Source of the DNA: Euborellia annulipes | Taxonomy: Eukaryota; Arthropoda; Insecta; Dermaptera; Anisolabididae | Direction of reading: 5' to 3' | Assembly (NCBI GenBank): GCA_023213315.1 | Contig: JAKCPI010004951.1 | Location: forward strand, 1 to 64,000 | DNA length: 64,000 bases | Shown: positions 29,999-42,700 of the stretch, piece by piece | Position numbering within the stretch: position 1 is the stretch's first letter | Layout: every line of letters begins with the position of its first letter | The notes under the pieces: generated by a model | Seen by the model: the letters and a program-made list of their open reading frames with translations, nothing else | Told to the model about the DNA's origin: nothing | Databases searched by the model: none | Made by a program: the position numbers and the translations under genes

Positions 29999-31690
29999 AT
30001 AGTTTATTATATAACTATTGTGGGTAGTAAGAAAAAAAAATGTAAAATTGCCAAAAATGTTCTTTTTTTCTCTCCATTTTGACTTCTAACTAACAACTTA
30101 TTTAATTACGAATAACTTGCTTCTATATAGAGTAGTAGCCTTAATGTAAATGATATCAAAAGGAAAATATCTAACACTGAAGAAAATTTCTTGAAAACAA
30201 TCATAACTCTATTGAAACTGAAAATACTATCTTGCCAACTCAATTGATAAAAGCTATATAACTACTTGTAATCATTCCATAAGAAGAGTTTTGATCTAAA
30301 AACTTTCTTCTTCTGGGTCATTAATTAAAACAAGGAAATACAAAAATATAAAAGTACATGTATCATATAAAAAGAGTTATTACTCAACAAGCAAATTTTA
30401 TTTTGCTTAAAAATGTCAATTTCCATCAGTAGTTAATTAAACAAATTGTCATTTTTAGTTAAACGACCTATTTTATTAATTAAATGCATATTAAGCTAAT
30501 TGTTAATTATTATATGTTATAAGCTAATAAGGCCCTTAGAAAAATATATTTACCAAAATGTTCCCAATTGTAGAATAATATTGAAAAAACAATATGCCTA
30601 TTTTATAGTAAAAGCATTTTTTATATTAAGATTATATATTATATAATTGATGTTATTCTGACTTAAACACGATAGAAAAATAAATAAAATAATATAACTA
30701 TATAAATATAACATTAAATTTTGACATTTTAAGTCAGATTGAAAATCATGATGGCCAACTGTGGGCTTTGAGAAAAAAAAAAAAAATTTCAAATAATAAT
30801 TTTAAAAAGTTTGACAAGGGTAATACGCTTTATAATTAATTCAAAAGACCAGATTTTCATTTGTGTTTTGCATGGGGGTAAAATGAGAACAGCATCAAAA
30901 AAATAATTTTTGAATTTTAAGAGAAAGTAAAAATTAATATGTCAAAATAAATTTGGAAAATCGATTTATAATCATTTCCAGAACGTTTTGAGACTAAAAT
31001 TTCAATGTTTTTGCTTGAATATTTTATATACTAAGTTATTCAATCAATATCAAGGCCTAAATGTGTTTATTTAATTAAAAAACAATAAATTAGGATAATT
31101 AGAAAATGAAAGAGGCAGTTAAAATTTGAAGATGTAAAAGGCAATTAATAAACCCCCATTTTATGTGGTCGTAGTTAAATAAAAAAAATGTCTATAGCTT
31201 TATAATTGATTGAAAAGACCAGTTTTGCATTTTTTCACAAATTCAACGAAAAATAAGAGAGATATAGCGAGTTTTTGAAAAGCGAATCTGCGCGTGAAGA
31301 AAAGCCTAGACAAGAGTGAAGCGAGGCTCCCTGGCTGCACTCTGGGCGCCGATCGAATTAGAAAAAGCAAATTGATGCTCTCCCATCATTTGAAATAATT
31401 GCCAAATTGATTGATTTCATCTTTTTATGCTTTTATAAAATTTTATTCGAAACTTTTTTTAACATATTTATCTATAAAAAAATTCAATCCTTTGAGAAAA
31501 AATAAAATTTCAAAATATTTTGTCTTCAATCAAAGAGATGCTTATTTCTCATAAATATATTAAATAATAAAATCCATCCCTTTAGACCTTTAGTTCAGTG
31601 CTTGTTATACTTTTTGAGTCGCGGCCCCGTTGGGAACCAAATAAATATCTCACGGCCCCCCCCCCCTATTTTTTTTTTTTTTTTTTTTAC
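29999..31690. other. EXT2-UCK intergenic region, AT-rich
   Basis: No gene, named repeat or RNA recognised, apart from a GC-richer patch at about 31280-31370 and a poly-C/poly-T stretch at about 31620-31690. Confidence 0.4.
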
Positions 31691-31699
31691 ATTCTATTG

Positions 31700-32135
31700 C
31701 CTATGTGTGTTCAATTTTAAGCATGAAGGAATTGAGCTATGAGTGTGAAATTTTATATTTAAGTTAGACACCTCCCTGAGACGTGGAAATAAGCTTTTAA
31801 TCAAAATCAGTCAAAAAGTACTAGTACTTTACTGATGTAGTTTTTCAGTTTTTTTCCATTTTCTCAAAATTCGCTCCAAGGATTTTTTTTTTAAATTAAT
31901 AAATCAATTATTTTTTAGATGCTCTTTAAAATGTATATTCTCATTTCGCCGTTGAAATCTTCTGAAGACCATTTTACTCTTGTTCTTCATAGGAAAGATA
32001 GGTGAAATGGTTACCATGGTAACAGAATTTAAATCTTTTACTTTTTAGATTAAAATTCATATAAATCAATTATTTAGGAAGTACATCAGTAATATTTTGT
32101 GAAAATTGTTTGAAGTACTCAAATCATTTCATCTA
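31700..32135 (-). repeat. Repeat family A, inverted copy
   Basis: Reverse-order family signatures: GTGAAATTTTATATTTAAGTTA, AAAAGTACTAGTACTTTACTG, GATTTTCTCAAAATTCGCTCC-type, CTTGTTCTTCATAGGAAAGA and GGTTACCATGGTAAC. Confidence 0.8.
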
Positions 32136-32218
32136 AATTAAATTTACTCTTTCATATTAAACTACCCTACAGTAATACAAGATCGAAATATCGCTTGTGT
32201 TCAAATAAATATAACAAC

Positions 32219-32510
32219 CATGCATGGGCGTACCCAGCGAGGGGGGGGGGGGGCCCCCCCCCAAAAAAAAAAAAAAAAAAAAATTAAAATATATGAAAGA
32301 AAAAAAATAAAAAAAAATAATGGAGGGGGGGGGTGGGTGGGTGTTTGTGTTGGGGTGTGGGGGTTTTTTGGTTTGTTTGTTTGACTCTTTTTTCCTCTTA
32401 ATAAATAAAAAAAAATATATATCCCGACCTGGACGACCCCGACCTTCCCCCCCCCCCCCCCCTGGCCCTCCCCCTCTCCCTCCCCTTTGGGTTCTCCCAA
32501 CCATGTGATG
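32219..32510. repeat. Low-complexity G/A/T/C tracts within a putative MITE
   Basis: Starts GGGCGTACCCAGCGAGGGGG and ends GGGTTCTCC. CAACCATG occurs just before and just after (about 32216-32223 and 32498-32505), a possible 8-bp duplication. The interior is homopolymeric and may be partly misassembled. Long frames across it are artefacts. Confidence 0.4.
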
Positions 32511-32639
32511 ATGAAGAATTGAAAGATTTTACATCTAACTAAATATATAACTATCATTTATTTGGCAATCTTCTCTGACTGCTTAATTAATTTTTTTTTT
32601 CTCGTTCAATTTTTATAATTCTTCCAAATGTCAAAAAAA

Positions 32640-33055
32640 AAAAAAAAATTAAATTAAAAGCTGTTAAATTATTTTTAAAAAGAAAAAGAATTTTTCTTAG
32701 AGAAGAGGGGAGGGCGCCTGGCGCCTTTTCTCCTCAGCAACAATCAGAGCAGAGTGGTGGGGGAACCTGCCAGTCACGACCCTCCCCTCCTTTGGCCAAA
32801 CCAAGAGCCCGAATAAAAAAAACATTGGAAATGAATAAAAACTTTGATAAATCAATCTATAACTCGGAAACCGCGCATCCAATTCGCATCGGATTTTTTG
32901 TAATGAGTTTAGAATTTCGTAAAGAATATTCATATGGAACTAAAATTGAATAATTAAGAATATATTTTTTCTTTAATGTAACCATCCGAAATCAAACAAT
33001 ATAAATTCAAAAACCTTCTATTAAAATGTCTCTTAAAAAGAGAAAATAATATTTT
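32640..33055. other. Intergenic, nothing recognised
   Basis: Includes a GC-richer patch (about 32700-32815) with no coding support. Confidence 0.35.
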
Positions 33056-33059
33056 TTTA

Positions 33060-33560
33060 AAATAAATGTTAATTCCCTGATTTCTGTCTTTCTCTTCGGC
33101 GTTCCACACGCTGATTTTTCAAGGTGACCTATCAGAATTCCCTCCGTTCGTGACTTTTGCTGGGATTGGTATTTTATGTTTTCGTCGTAAATAAATATAA
33201 ATATTGTCATATTTTACCGTATCTTAATGTAAACAAACAATTTTTTTCTTTATAAAAATTGAATTTCGTGCATTTTTTAAGTTCTATTGAACTAATTTTT
33301 TAAAAAATACACATAAGCTTGAACATTTATATTTATATGCCATTTTTAATATTTAATATTTATTTTATATACAAATAAATGACTAATTATAAAATTAATT
33401 AAAATTTTTTAATAATTTTTGACATTTCTCATCCGATTTCCGTTGTTTTTGCGCAGCGCTATCTGGATTTCGTTTTTCTATATCGACATTTCAACATCAT
33501 TACAAAACACGTTTTTAATTTCGGTATAATTTAAAATAACTTGAAAATAATATAATTCCT
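33060..33560. promoter_or_regulatory. Candidate shared promoter region of EXT2 and UCK
   Basis: This lies just upstream of UCK and, on the other strand, upstream of EXT2, whose leader is split and whose first exon must lie to the right of 29263. It contains two CpG-containing islands in very AT-rich DNA (about 33080-33190 and 33425-33500, the latter with TTTTTGCGCAGCGC). No TATA box is obvious. The bidirectional role is inference from gene layout. Confidence 0.35.
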
Positions 33561-33575
33561 TTGATTTATAAAGAT

Positions 33576-33707
33576 ATGGCTGATCATCCAAATGAAACAA
33601 TACGCCGACCTTCGGAGAATGGAATCAAATACAACGGCAAGATAAATGGCGTCGAGGGAAAAACTCCGTTTTTAATTGGAGTTGCAGGAGGAACAGCCAG
33701 CGGAAAA
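33576..33707 (+). CDS. UCK2: UCK coding exon 1
   Basis: Encodes residues 1-44 ([20 protein letters not shown] ... [15 protein letters not shown]). The start is the first ATG of the frame (context GATATGG); the in-frame TTG upstream is not a start. The donor GTAAGA cuts the P-loop between Lys44 and Ser45. Confidence 0.94.
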
Positions 33708-36700
33708 GTAAGATACTCTACTTTTACTTTCACTTTTTTATTTAATTCTGTCAAAATTTTAACTCATTGACTTATTGAATTAAAATTTCATATTTAATTC
33801 ACATAATTACATCTTTTTGAAATGACCTTATTATTTTACTTGTCAAAGTATCAATCAATAGTTTTAAATAAAATAACAAATCTAAAACATTTAAATGGAC
33901 ACTAAGTCCATAATGTTATTAATAGACTATATCTTTTTTATTACAATTTCCCCAAAGCCAATATAATTTAAAAAAAAAAATTTAACTCATTATTTTGTTG
34001 TATTCTAATATACAATTGATTAATGTGATTTACAGAAATCACTGGCATAATAAGAGGTGATTTAAGGCCCAGGTGATCGAGCCCACCTACGAAATTTTTA
34101 AAATATATATGTATATTTTGTATATTTTCTTTTTTTTTAAGAAAATGTGTTGAATAAACAAAAATCCAAAATTTTTACAAACATAATATCCAGGAAAATC
34201 AGAAAAATATTTAATGAAACTCTTGCTTTAGATATTCAATTTATTATTTTAGATTCTCATATTTACATTATGGTTTTGGAACAATATATAGGCCTATATA
34301 TATATATAGATAGATAGATGGCCGTAGCCAGGGAGGGGTCCAACTAACTGAAAAATTAGGGTCAGTGGGAGTCCCTCAGGCCGATCCAATATCCAACTTA
34401 TTCTAGATACTCGTATTTACATTATGAGTAAATATGGTTTATAGTGTGAGTTGAGCCTAATAATAGCCAGGAGCGTAACAGGGGAATTTGGCTGGGGGGG
34501 GGGCTGGAAGGCCCCATATTGTCTCAATTTTTCTTGGAGCGGGGAGCCTTCTGGGGGGACGCCCATTATAATAGCTTGTCATCTATCAGAAATAAAATAA
34601 AAAACTCACTAAAATTAATACATTTATTTGCCAAATCTTGTATCTTTATTTATTTTAACCTGTAATGTGGTACATAATTCGTTCTTTAAATAATAGTAAA
34701 TTTAAAAATTTCACTAGAAGACAGATTTAAATTAAATAAAACTGATTAGTGTTCCAAAGCCAAATTCATTTACGAAAAAGTTAGAAATTAGAACATTTCT
34801 GCAAATTTACAATTTCTTAAGTTTATTTTAAATGAAAGTTTTTAATATACATTAGAACTTCGCTTACCGAGCACCTCTCATAACGAGTAATTCGCATAAC
34901 GAGCAAAACAAATTGTAAAAGAATGACCTGCTTAACGAACGAGTGACGAGGAGAGGGGAAGTCCCGGATTGTGCCCATGTCACATCAGTCTGTGTCACAG
35001 CTCTATGGGAAGAATGTTATTGTTTCACTTTACGAGTATGGTTCTGGAATTATGCTCGCTAAGCGAGGTTCTACTGTATTAATAATATATTTCTCAGGAT
35101 TATTGTTTCTCGTAATCCATGATATACTTTTTTTTAGTCAACAGTATGCAAAAGAATTATGGAAAAATTAGGACAGGTGGACAAAGAACATGCGGAACGT
35201 CAAGTTGTTTGTATAAGTCAAGACAGTTTCTATCGCGAATTGACTCCTGCTGAGAAAATTAAAGCGGAAAAAGGTCTTTTTAATTTTGATCACCCAGGTA
35301 TTACAATTTTCTTTTTTTTTTTTTTTGTTATTATTTAAAAATTCTAATACATGATTGTCCTACAGATGCATTTAATAATGATTTAATATTACAAACTTTA
35401 CGTGATATACTTGCTGGGAAAAAATGTGAAATTCCAGTATATGATTATATTAATAATTCCAGGTAAACATATATTTTACTTTTAAGATAACAAATTTGCG
35501 ATATGAGTTTGTGTTTCCGCCCGCTGCGAAAGCGTGGAGATCCTGATTCGACTCCAGGGGGCACAATTTTTGCCCAATCAAACACGAACTCATCTCGCAA
35601 ATTTGTTATCTTAAACGATATATTGACTGGCTTATTATTTACAGTCTATTTGAGAGTTGTTTGAAAAAAATTCCATCTCTTTTCAAACAAAGCTCTACCT
35701 AGTTAATATATTTTTACGAACTAGAATTATAAATCCTGACTCTTTGATTTGAAATTGTTTAGTATAAAAGATTAACGACGTAATGTGGCTAAGCAAAATT
35801 GATGAACCGAAGACGTGGAGGAAAGCAGCCAGAATGAAACCTTTATTTATTTTGGCTAATCATCTTCAGATTTTTTATGTGAACCAGCATAAATGATATA
35901 TTGACTGTCCACTCATAACTTATTAAACAACGTATAAACTGTTAAACACCTGAAGATGGCTCAAGAAATTTAGCCGAAACGTCTCATTATAAAGAAGTTC
36001 AAATTATTCATTAGAGGCTTCATTCCTGTCTGCATTCCTCTACAAGTCTGGATCATTATATATAAAATATTTCCTGAGTAAATTCCCACACCAAAATTTG
36101 GTAACAATGGGAATCATAATCACCACTGTCGACTTTTAACAGGAATGGATAGCAACCATGAGTCTAATTTTCAAGTTCAGTAAAATGATTATCATAATGT
36201 ATTTTTGTTCAAAAACATAATAATTTAAGAGAACTGTTTCATCAAGTCAAGGGAAAAGAAATATTTTATAAAAAATTTATATAAGACATTTCAAAAGTCG
36301 ATTCTCAATAACTGCCATTGAATTTTTGAGGACATTACTTGTTGAGTGTCAAGAAATCTGGACATTTTTTCATTAGTTCAATTTACCCAGTTTTCCTTTT
36401 GAGAGATCGGAGTTAAATTTAATCCTTTTTTTTTTAAGAAAAACATATATAGAAGAATTTGTAATTAATATAATTTTTTTTTTATTAGGTCAGAAAATCA
36501 ATATACAACAATATATCCAGCTGATGTTGTCCTTTTCGAAGGAATTTTAGTATTTTATTTTCCTGAGATTCGTGAACTTTTTCACATGAAATTATTTGTT
36601 GATACTGATTCTGACACAAGACTGGCCAGAAGAGGTAACTAATTAAATATTATTTTACATACATTTAAAAAGAGTATGTCTTAATTATTATTTTGTTTTT

Positions 36701-39700
36701 TTTTTTCTTTTTTAGTTCCACGAGATATTAAAGAACGTGGCAGAGATCTCGATCAAGTTTTGAACCAGTATATGAACTTTGTCAAGCCTGCATTTGAAGA
36801 ATTTTGTTCTCCGGTACTTATTTTTTTGATATATCATATAATATTCTTTAATTGTTGATTTAATGACAAAAATCTTTTCTTTCAAGGGTGGGAAGGTAGG
36901 GGAGAGGGTGGAATTAAAGTTCTCACTTGAAAATGTGAGTAGCTGAATCACACTTGGGCAACGTTTTTTTTTTTTTATTTATATAAATTTTTTAATTTAT
37001 TTTTCAATTTTATTTAAGTAAATAAGAACTAGATCTCTAAATGTCTCGGGCGTAGTCTAAATGGCCTCCGATGTCGGAAAAACTACTCTAGGCTTAAGGG
37101 TTCTAAAAACTCTTAATTATAAAATTATAATCCATATTATTTCGTATTTGGGTAATATCTGACTTATTTATAGGAAATTTTATTAAATATCTCCCTTTAA
37201 AAATAATCAAAGATACATGAATTTAAATAAATTAATAATTTTCTTTTACTCTTTTCAGACAAAAAAATTTGCTGATGTCATAATACCAAGGGGAGCGGAT
37301 AATACGGGTGAGTCTTTGAATCTTTTAATTTGTTAAAGAAAAAATTTGAAATTATGGTTGATTAGAAAGAGATTCTCATTCATCATCAATTTTATATAAA
37401 TTTCATTAAAATTACAATGGATTTACTTTGGAAGCCTATGATTAAAAAAAAAAAAAAAATTTTACCACTTTTGGAAGTGAAGAGAGAAGAAAACTAGAAA
37501 CTGGCAAGAATTTATCATAATCTATGAGCCATCTACTTCTAGGGAATGAAGCCCGAAGTGTCAGCCCTAGAGTTAAAAGTTTCTAATCATTTAAATTTTG
37601 TGTACTTTATTAGAAAATTATTTTTTTTTAATTTCTAGGTAAATCCATTGATGAAATTTTCACTAATATCAAAAACGTCCCAGTCTATCGATTGATTCTC
37701 AATATATTTCAGATTGCATAATAGTTCAAGAAATATATTTATTGTAAAATGTTTTAACCAAAAAATTTATTTAAGTTTTGTTTACAATAAATTCATTTCT
37801 TCTACTGAGTACAATCTGTAATCTTTTTGTAATATATATCAGACACAGTATGGGTTTGTAGGGTTTTTATAGAAATGAACAGATAGTTTCTAATATATTG
37901 ATTAGATAGGGTAGTTTTATCTGTTCCCGATTGACAACAAAATCCCATTTTTAAAAGAGATATTCCATTTTTGTGGAAATATTCTCGGAAATTTATTTGA
38001 ATTTTGAATCAAGAGATAAATACTAAAAACCTTTTCTTTTAATTATTGTCATAATGAATAATCATTTATTCATTAAACATAGATGCCTAAAAAAAATATT
38101 GCCATCCGGCAACACTTCTCATTGATTTTTCTGTTCACTCTTCTGGCAGAATCCTTTTTAGGCATTTTTTAAAAATAATTTTTTATATTCTCTCTAAGCA
38201 TGTAATTGATTAATATTTATATATTATATCTTTGCATTCAAAGAATGTCCGAAAATACATTTGCATGTTGTTTACACTAGAGGTTGCCCCATATAGCCAA
38301 CAAAGTTGCTCTAATTAAGGAACAATGATCGTTTAGCGACCATTAGTATATTTTTTATGACCGTATCGTGTTTTCATCATAAATGATGTTATAAGTAATG
38401 AGGGGATCTTCAGATTGAAATGAAATCTTTTTAAACCTCTGGAGAAAAAATTGATAAAGGGAAGTTCTTCTGTGATTTATAACCTAACCAAAGGTATTTT
38501 AACCTATAAGTTGATCACCTCTTCAAGAATTACACATTTTCAATGTTGACTACTTATTAAATTTGAAGAAACCAACAAATTATAATTTGATCCTGAAGAA
38601 TCTTATAACGTCCTCTTCAAGCATATGTCCTCAGTGAGTTTTCTATTCCACAGTCCATTAGTATCTCTTCCTGTAAAGGTATGAGTTATTTCCCGCATTT
38701 CCTCGAAGACGTTTTTATCTATGTTATTTTTTGCAACAAACCCAAAGCCTATTTGTGTTTCGCTTTGTCTAATCATCTACAAGTTTAAGAAGTCGATATT
38801 GAATATCTTGAAGAGGAGCTTATTTTATAAACAGAGGGTTAACAATGAGAGAACTTGCCTCATTCTTAAAACTTTTTAAATATCTTTAATAATAAAAATT
38901 ACAAAAATAATTTAAAGAATTTTTAATATAATTTTTTTTTAAATTAAAAAAAAATAACTTAGATTATTTATTGTGGAATGCACTTTAATATTATTGATAT
39001 AAAAGATATAGAACAAAATTTATATAAATCCTTAAAGAAGCAAAACAAAACAAGAAAAAGGTTCTTGGTTTAATATTATATAATCTGGAAAATTTTTATT
39101 TTATAGACTGACGAAAACAATAAATAAAAAAACCTAAGGAAAGTTAAGAATAAGACAATTTACTTTCCAAAATTTTATCATAATTACTAAGTTAACCACA
39201 AGTATTTCTCAACATAGAAACGAGGATAATTTGAAAAGTACGATGTTGCAAATATGAATGTACAAGAAAGTGCACTTTCATATACAATTCTAAAGAAATG
39301 GAGAGCTGAATTAAACGTCCACTACGATCTTAGAAGGGTCACAAATTTTTTTAAACTTGTAGGATTTGAAGGTGAGTATCTCATCAATTTCCTAAAGCAA
39401 TACGATGCACTTCTCAAAATCACTCAAGAAAATCAACTTTGAAGATTTATGATTTTTATAAGTTCGGATAATTTTGTTATAATTCAACAGTGTTTGGTGG
39501 TCGTGTAATAGAGCTCCAGGCTCGTATACAAGGGGTCGCTGATTCAATTCGTGTTGGCGACAGGAGCACTATGCATTCGACCATCAGACACTGTTAACAA
39601 ATATAAAAATTATCCGAACTTAGGGAATTCGTAAATGTTCAAAGTCGATTTTCTTGAGTGTTTTTGAGAAGTGCATCGTAATGCTTTAAAAAAATGATGC

Positions 39701-42700
39701 CCAGATATTCACCTTCAAATTCTAAGATTTAAAAGATTTAAAACCCACTATCCGTGGAGGCTTCTTATTAGCGAACCGAGTTCCAAAAATTGTAGTGTCA
39801 GTTCATCAAAGTACTCGATATCGTCTTTTAAGCGCCCCATACAAGCCGGACTTTTGCTCGCGAGCCCGACTCGGCTCGCCTTCAAACGAGCTAAATCTGC
39901 TAGTATGTGGGCTCTCATGAGCCGAACCGGGACAGATCCGTCTGGGCCTTCTGTCCGGCTCGGCTAGGTAGCAGATCAGCAAGTGTGTGGATTCTCACGA
40001 TAATATATCAAAATTGTAGTCAGGTGAAAATTTTTCAAGATTTTCTGGATCAATTTTTGAGGAATACAAATGATTTTATCAGGCTAATTTCGTCCGCCTC
40101 TTGACGAGATTTGGCCCGTTCTGATTTACATATGTTCCCAAAACAGAGTTTTTAGTAAATTCCAAATATTGTAGTGTCAGTTCATCAAAGTACACGATAT
40201 CGTCTTTTAAGCGCCCCTTACACTCCGGACTTTTGCTTTTAGGTTGGTTGCTGGGTATATGAGATTGGATTCGGTAGGAATATAACCAGTAAGTTAGTCG
40301 AACACCTTTACACTTTATTAGAGACAAAAGTTTTGGCAACCATAACAGCTGCCATCCTCAGTGCCAATGAAATTTTCTTAAGGTGTCCCTGCCCATATAT
40401 AATAATAGGATAGTTATGTATGGGAAGCATCCGCTTGGAGCGCACGGCAAGGGTGGGAGTGGAATAATAAAGAGTATTTTTCTTGAGGAAGCTTAAACGA
40501 AGATGATACAGGGTTGACTTAGTAATTAAAATATATAATTTTGGATATAGTATTCAAATTTTTTCTAATCATTCCTGTGACCCTCTCCCTACGAGGGTCG
40601 TTCCGAAAGTTGTCACCTATTTTTTTTCATGGGAACTAATGGAGATACATAAATAACAACAGCTCAGCTAAACAGAGCAATATTTCAGCTACAGATTGCA
40701 GCTGGTCTTGTTGTTGCGGTAGTAGTCTCCAGCATAAGAGTGTTTCAAAATGGAGCCTGATTTGGACTTAAGTATAAAACAACGATGTGGGATTGAATAC
40801 TTCAGTGTCGAAGGGATTGCGTCGATTGAAATCCATCGACGCTTAGTAGAGGTTTATGGAGCTACGGCATTTTCATGGTGGTGAAAAGGGTGTTCATGAC
40901 AGTGAAGTGAAGATTAGCCTCAGCTAGTTCCGATTTTTACAAGCGCGGCATGCAAGCTCTGGTTCATTGTTCCCAAAATGCATAATGAATGGTGGGAACC
41001 ATGTGGAAAAATGACAGTCTGTCGCTGAAATATTGCTCTGTTTAGCTGTGCTGTTGTTATTTATGTATCTCTATTAGTTTCCATGAAAAAAATAGGAGGC
41101 ATTACTTTCGGAACGACCCTCGAAAAATTTAAAATCTAATTTACTTTTGACATCTCATGTTTTCGACTCATTAATTCCATTGTATTAAAAGGAGATTTAA
41201 AAACAAGTCTTTGTTTTTTTGTATTCATTTTAGCTCTGTTATATTATGACTTCTCTTTCCATATATTTTTTATTTTCTATAATCATTTCAAAAAAACTAT
41301 TTATCTAAAAATAATATTTCAGAGCTCTAAATGAAATATCTGTATATTTTTATTTTAATATCTTTCTTAATTAACCACTTCCATAAAACTATCTATACCG
41401 TATGTTAATTTCACATTATTCTCATTTTAACATTCAAAATTATAATAATTAAGTTTTTAAATTGTTCATTTTTTATAAAAATTTAAATTGATTGTTTCTT
41501 GATGGCTGGATTATTATAATAGGAAGATGTCCAGGTATGGGCGGCCAAGGTGAAAAATGGAACAATATTTTTTTTTGCGATCGGCACTCGAAAAGTCGAC
41601 AAAAATTTATTTTTCACCTTGGCTGCCCATACACTACATCTTCATAAATTTCATTTGATTTTGGATATTTTTAAGCTTACTATTTAATTATTTTCAAAAA
41701 ATTTGACCACAATGAAAGGAAAAAAAATGAACAATTTTAAATATTAAAAAAATCGACAGAAAAAAGCTTGATATTCTCCTTAAATAGTCAATGCTAAGGC
41801 AACTTTGCTAATATTTTCCAAAAGGATGTTTAATTAAAAAATTTTGATTAATAAATACAATATTTCAAATTAAATAGTTGTTTCTTGAGGGCTGGATATT
41901 ATGATGAGGATGTGGCATAAGGGCAGCCAAAGCGAAAAATAAAACAAAAATCTATTTTTTGTCGACGTTTCGAGTGCCGATCGCATTCTTCATCAGGACA
42001 AAAATGATGTCAAGTTGTCAGGTTAGTTGACATGGCAGTGTAGCAACGTCAGGTCAACTAACCTGACAACTTGACATAATTTTTATCCTGATGAAGAGTG
42101 CGATCGGCACTCGAAACGTCGACAAAAAATATATTTTTATTTTATTTTTCGCTTTGGTTGCCCTATGCCACATCCTCATTTCAAATTAAATCTTATTATC
42201 CTACTTTCACGAAGTTATTAAGAATTTTAATTATTTCTTCAAAAGTATGAAATCCTATTTTATACTTGAAATAATTATTGGGCAAAATTAAAATATCCCA
42301 TCTCTTTGAGAAGAATCTGAAAGTTTTGCCAAAGTCTGCTAAATGAAGTTTAATAATTTTCAGATTCTTCTTTAAAATAAATTTGATTTGAAGGAGTCAA
42401 TAAAAGACAATACTTTACAGCCAATTTTATTTTAATGGAATAAAGAATTAAATCGGCTTTTTTTTCATCAATAGTGTCAATGTATTACCAAAAGACCAAA
42501 AGCCACTGATGGTATCAGTTATGGTGGCCGTTACGTTTGCACCGAATAAAATGTAAAGCTGATCTAATTAAAAAATCTGGTTTCATTCTTGTCTATTCCA
42601 AATTTATCAGCCTAATAGAAAATCAACATTTTTATTTTATTTAATTTGCAAACTAGACTAAGGTTTCGGCCATAATATCAGACCGACTGGCGAGAAATAT

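Larger units (their letters stand above)
41884..42182. repeat. Foldback with a hammerhead motif on each arm, in UCK intron
   Basis: Arms: GAGGATGTGGCATAAGGGCA, GCCAAAGCGAAAAATAAAAC and its mirror, with AAGTTGTCAGGTTAGTTGAC at the centre, also mirrored. Each inner end has a complete hammerhead core, and the two motifs face each other. Confidence 0.85.

Noticed and set aside
32157..32557. Two overlapping long minus-strand frames rich in Gly/Pro
   Set aside because: They are produced by homopolymer tracts; alternative frames are equally open, which is the mark of low complexity.
40318..40370. Hammerhead motif (minus) near CATCCTCAGTGCC
   Set aside because: CTGAGGA and a GGCA/TGCC stem are present but GAAA is AAAA, which removes an essential core G.
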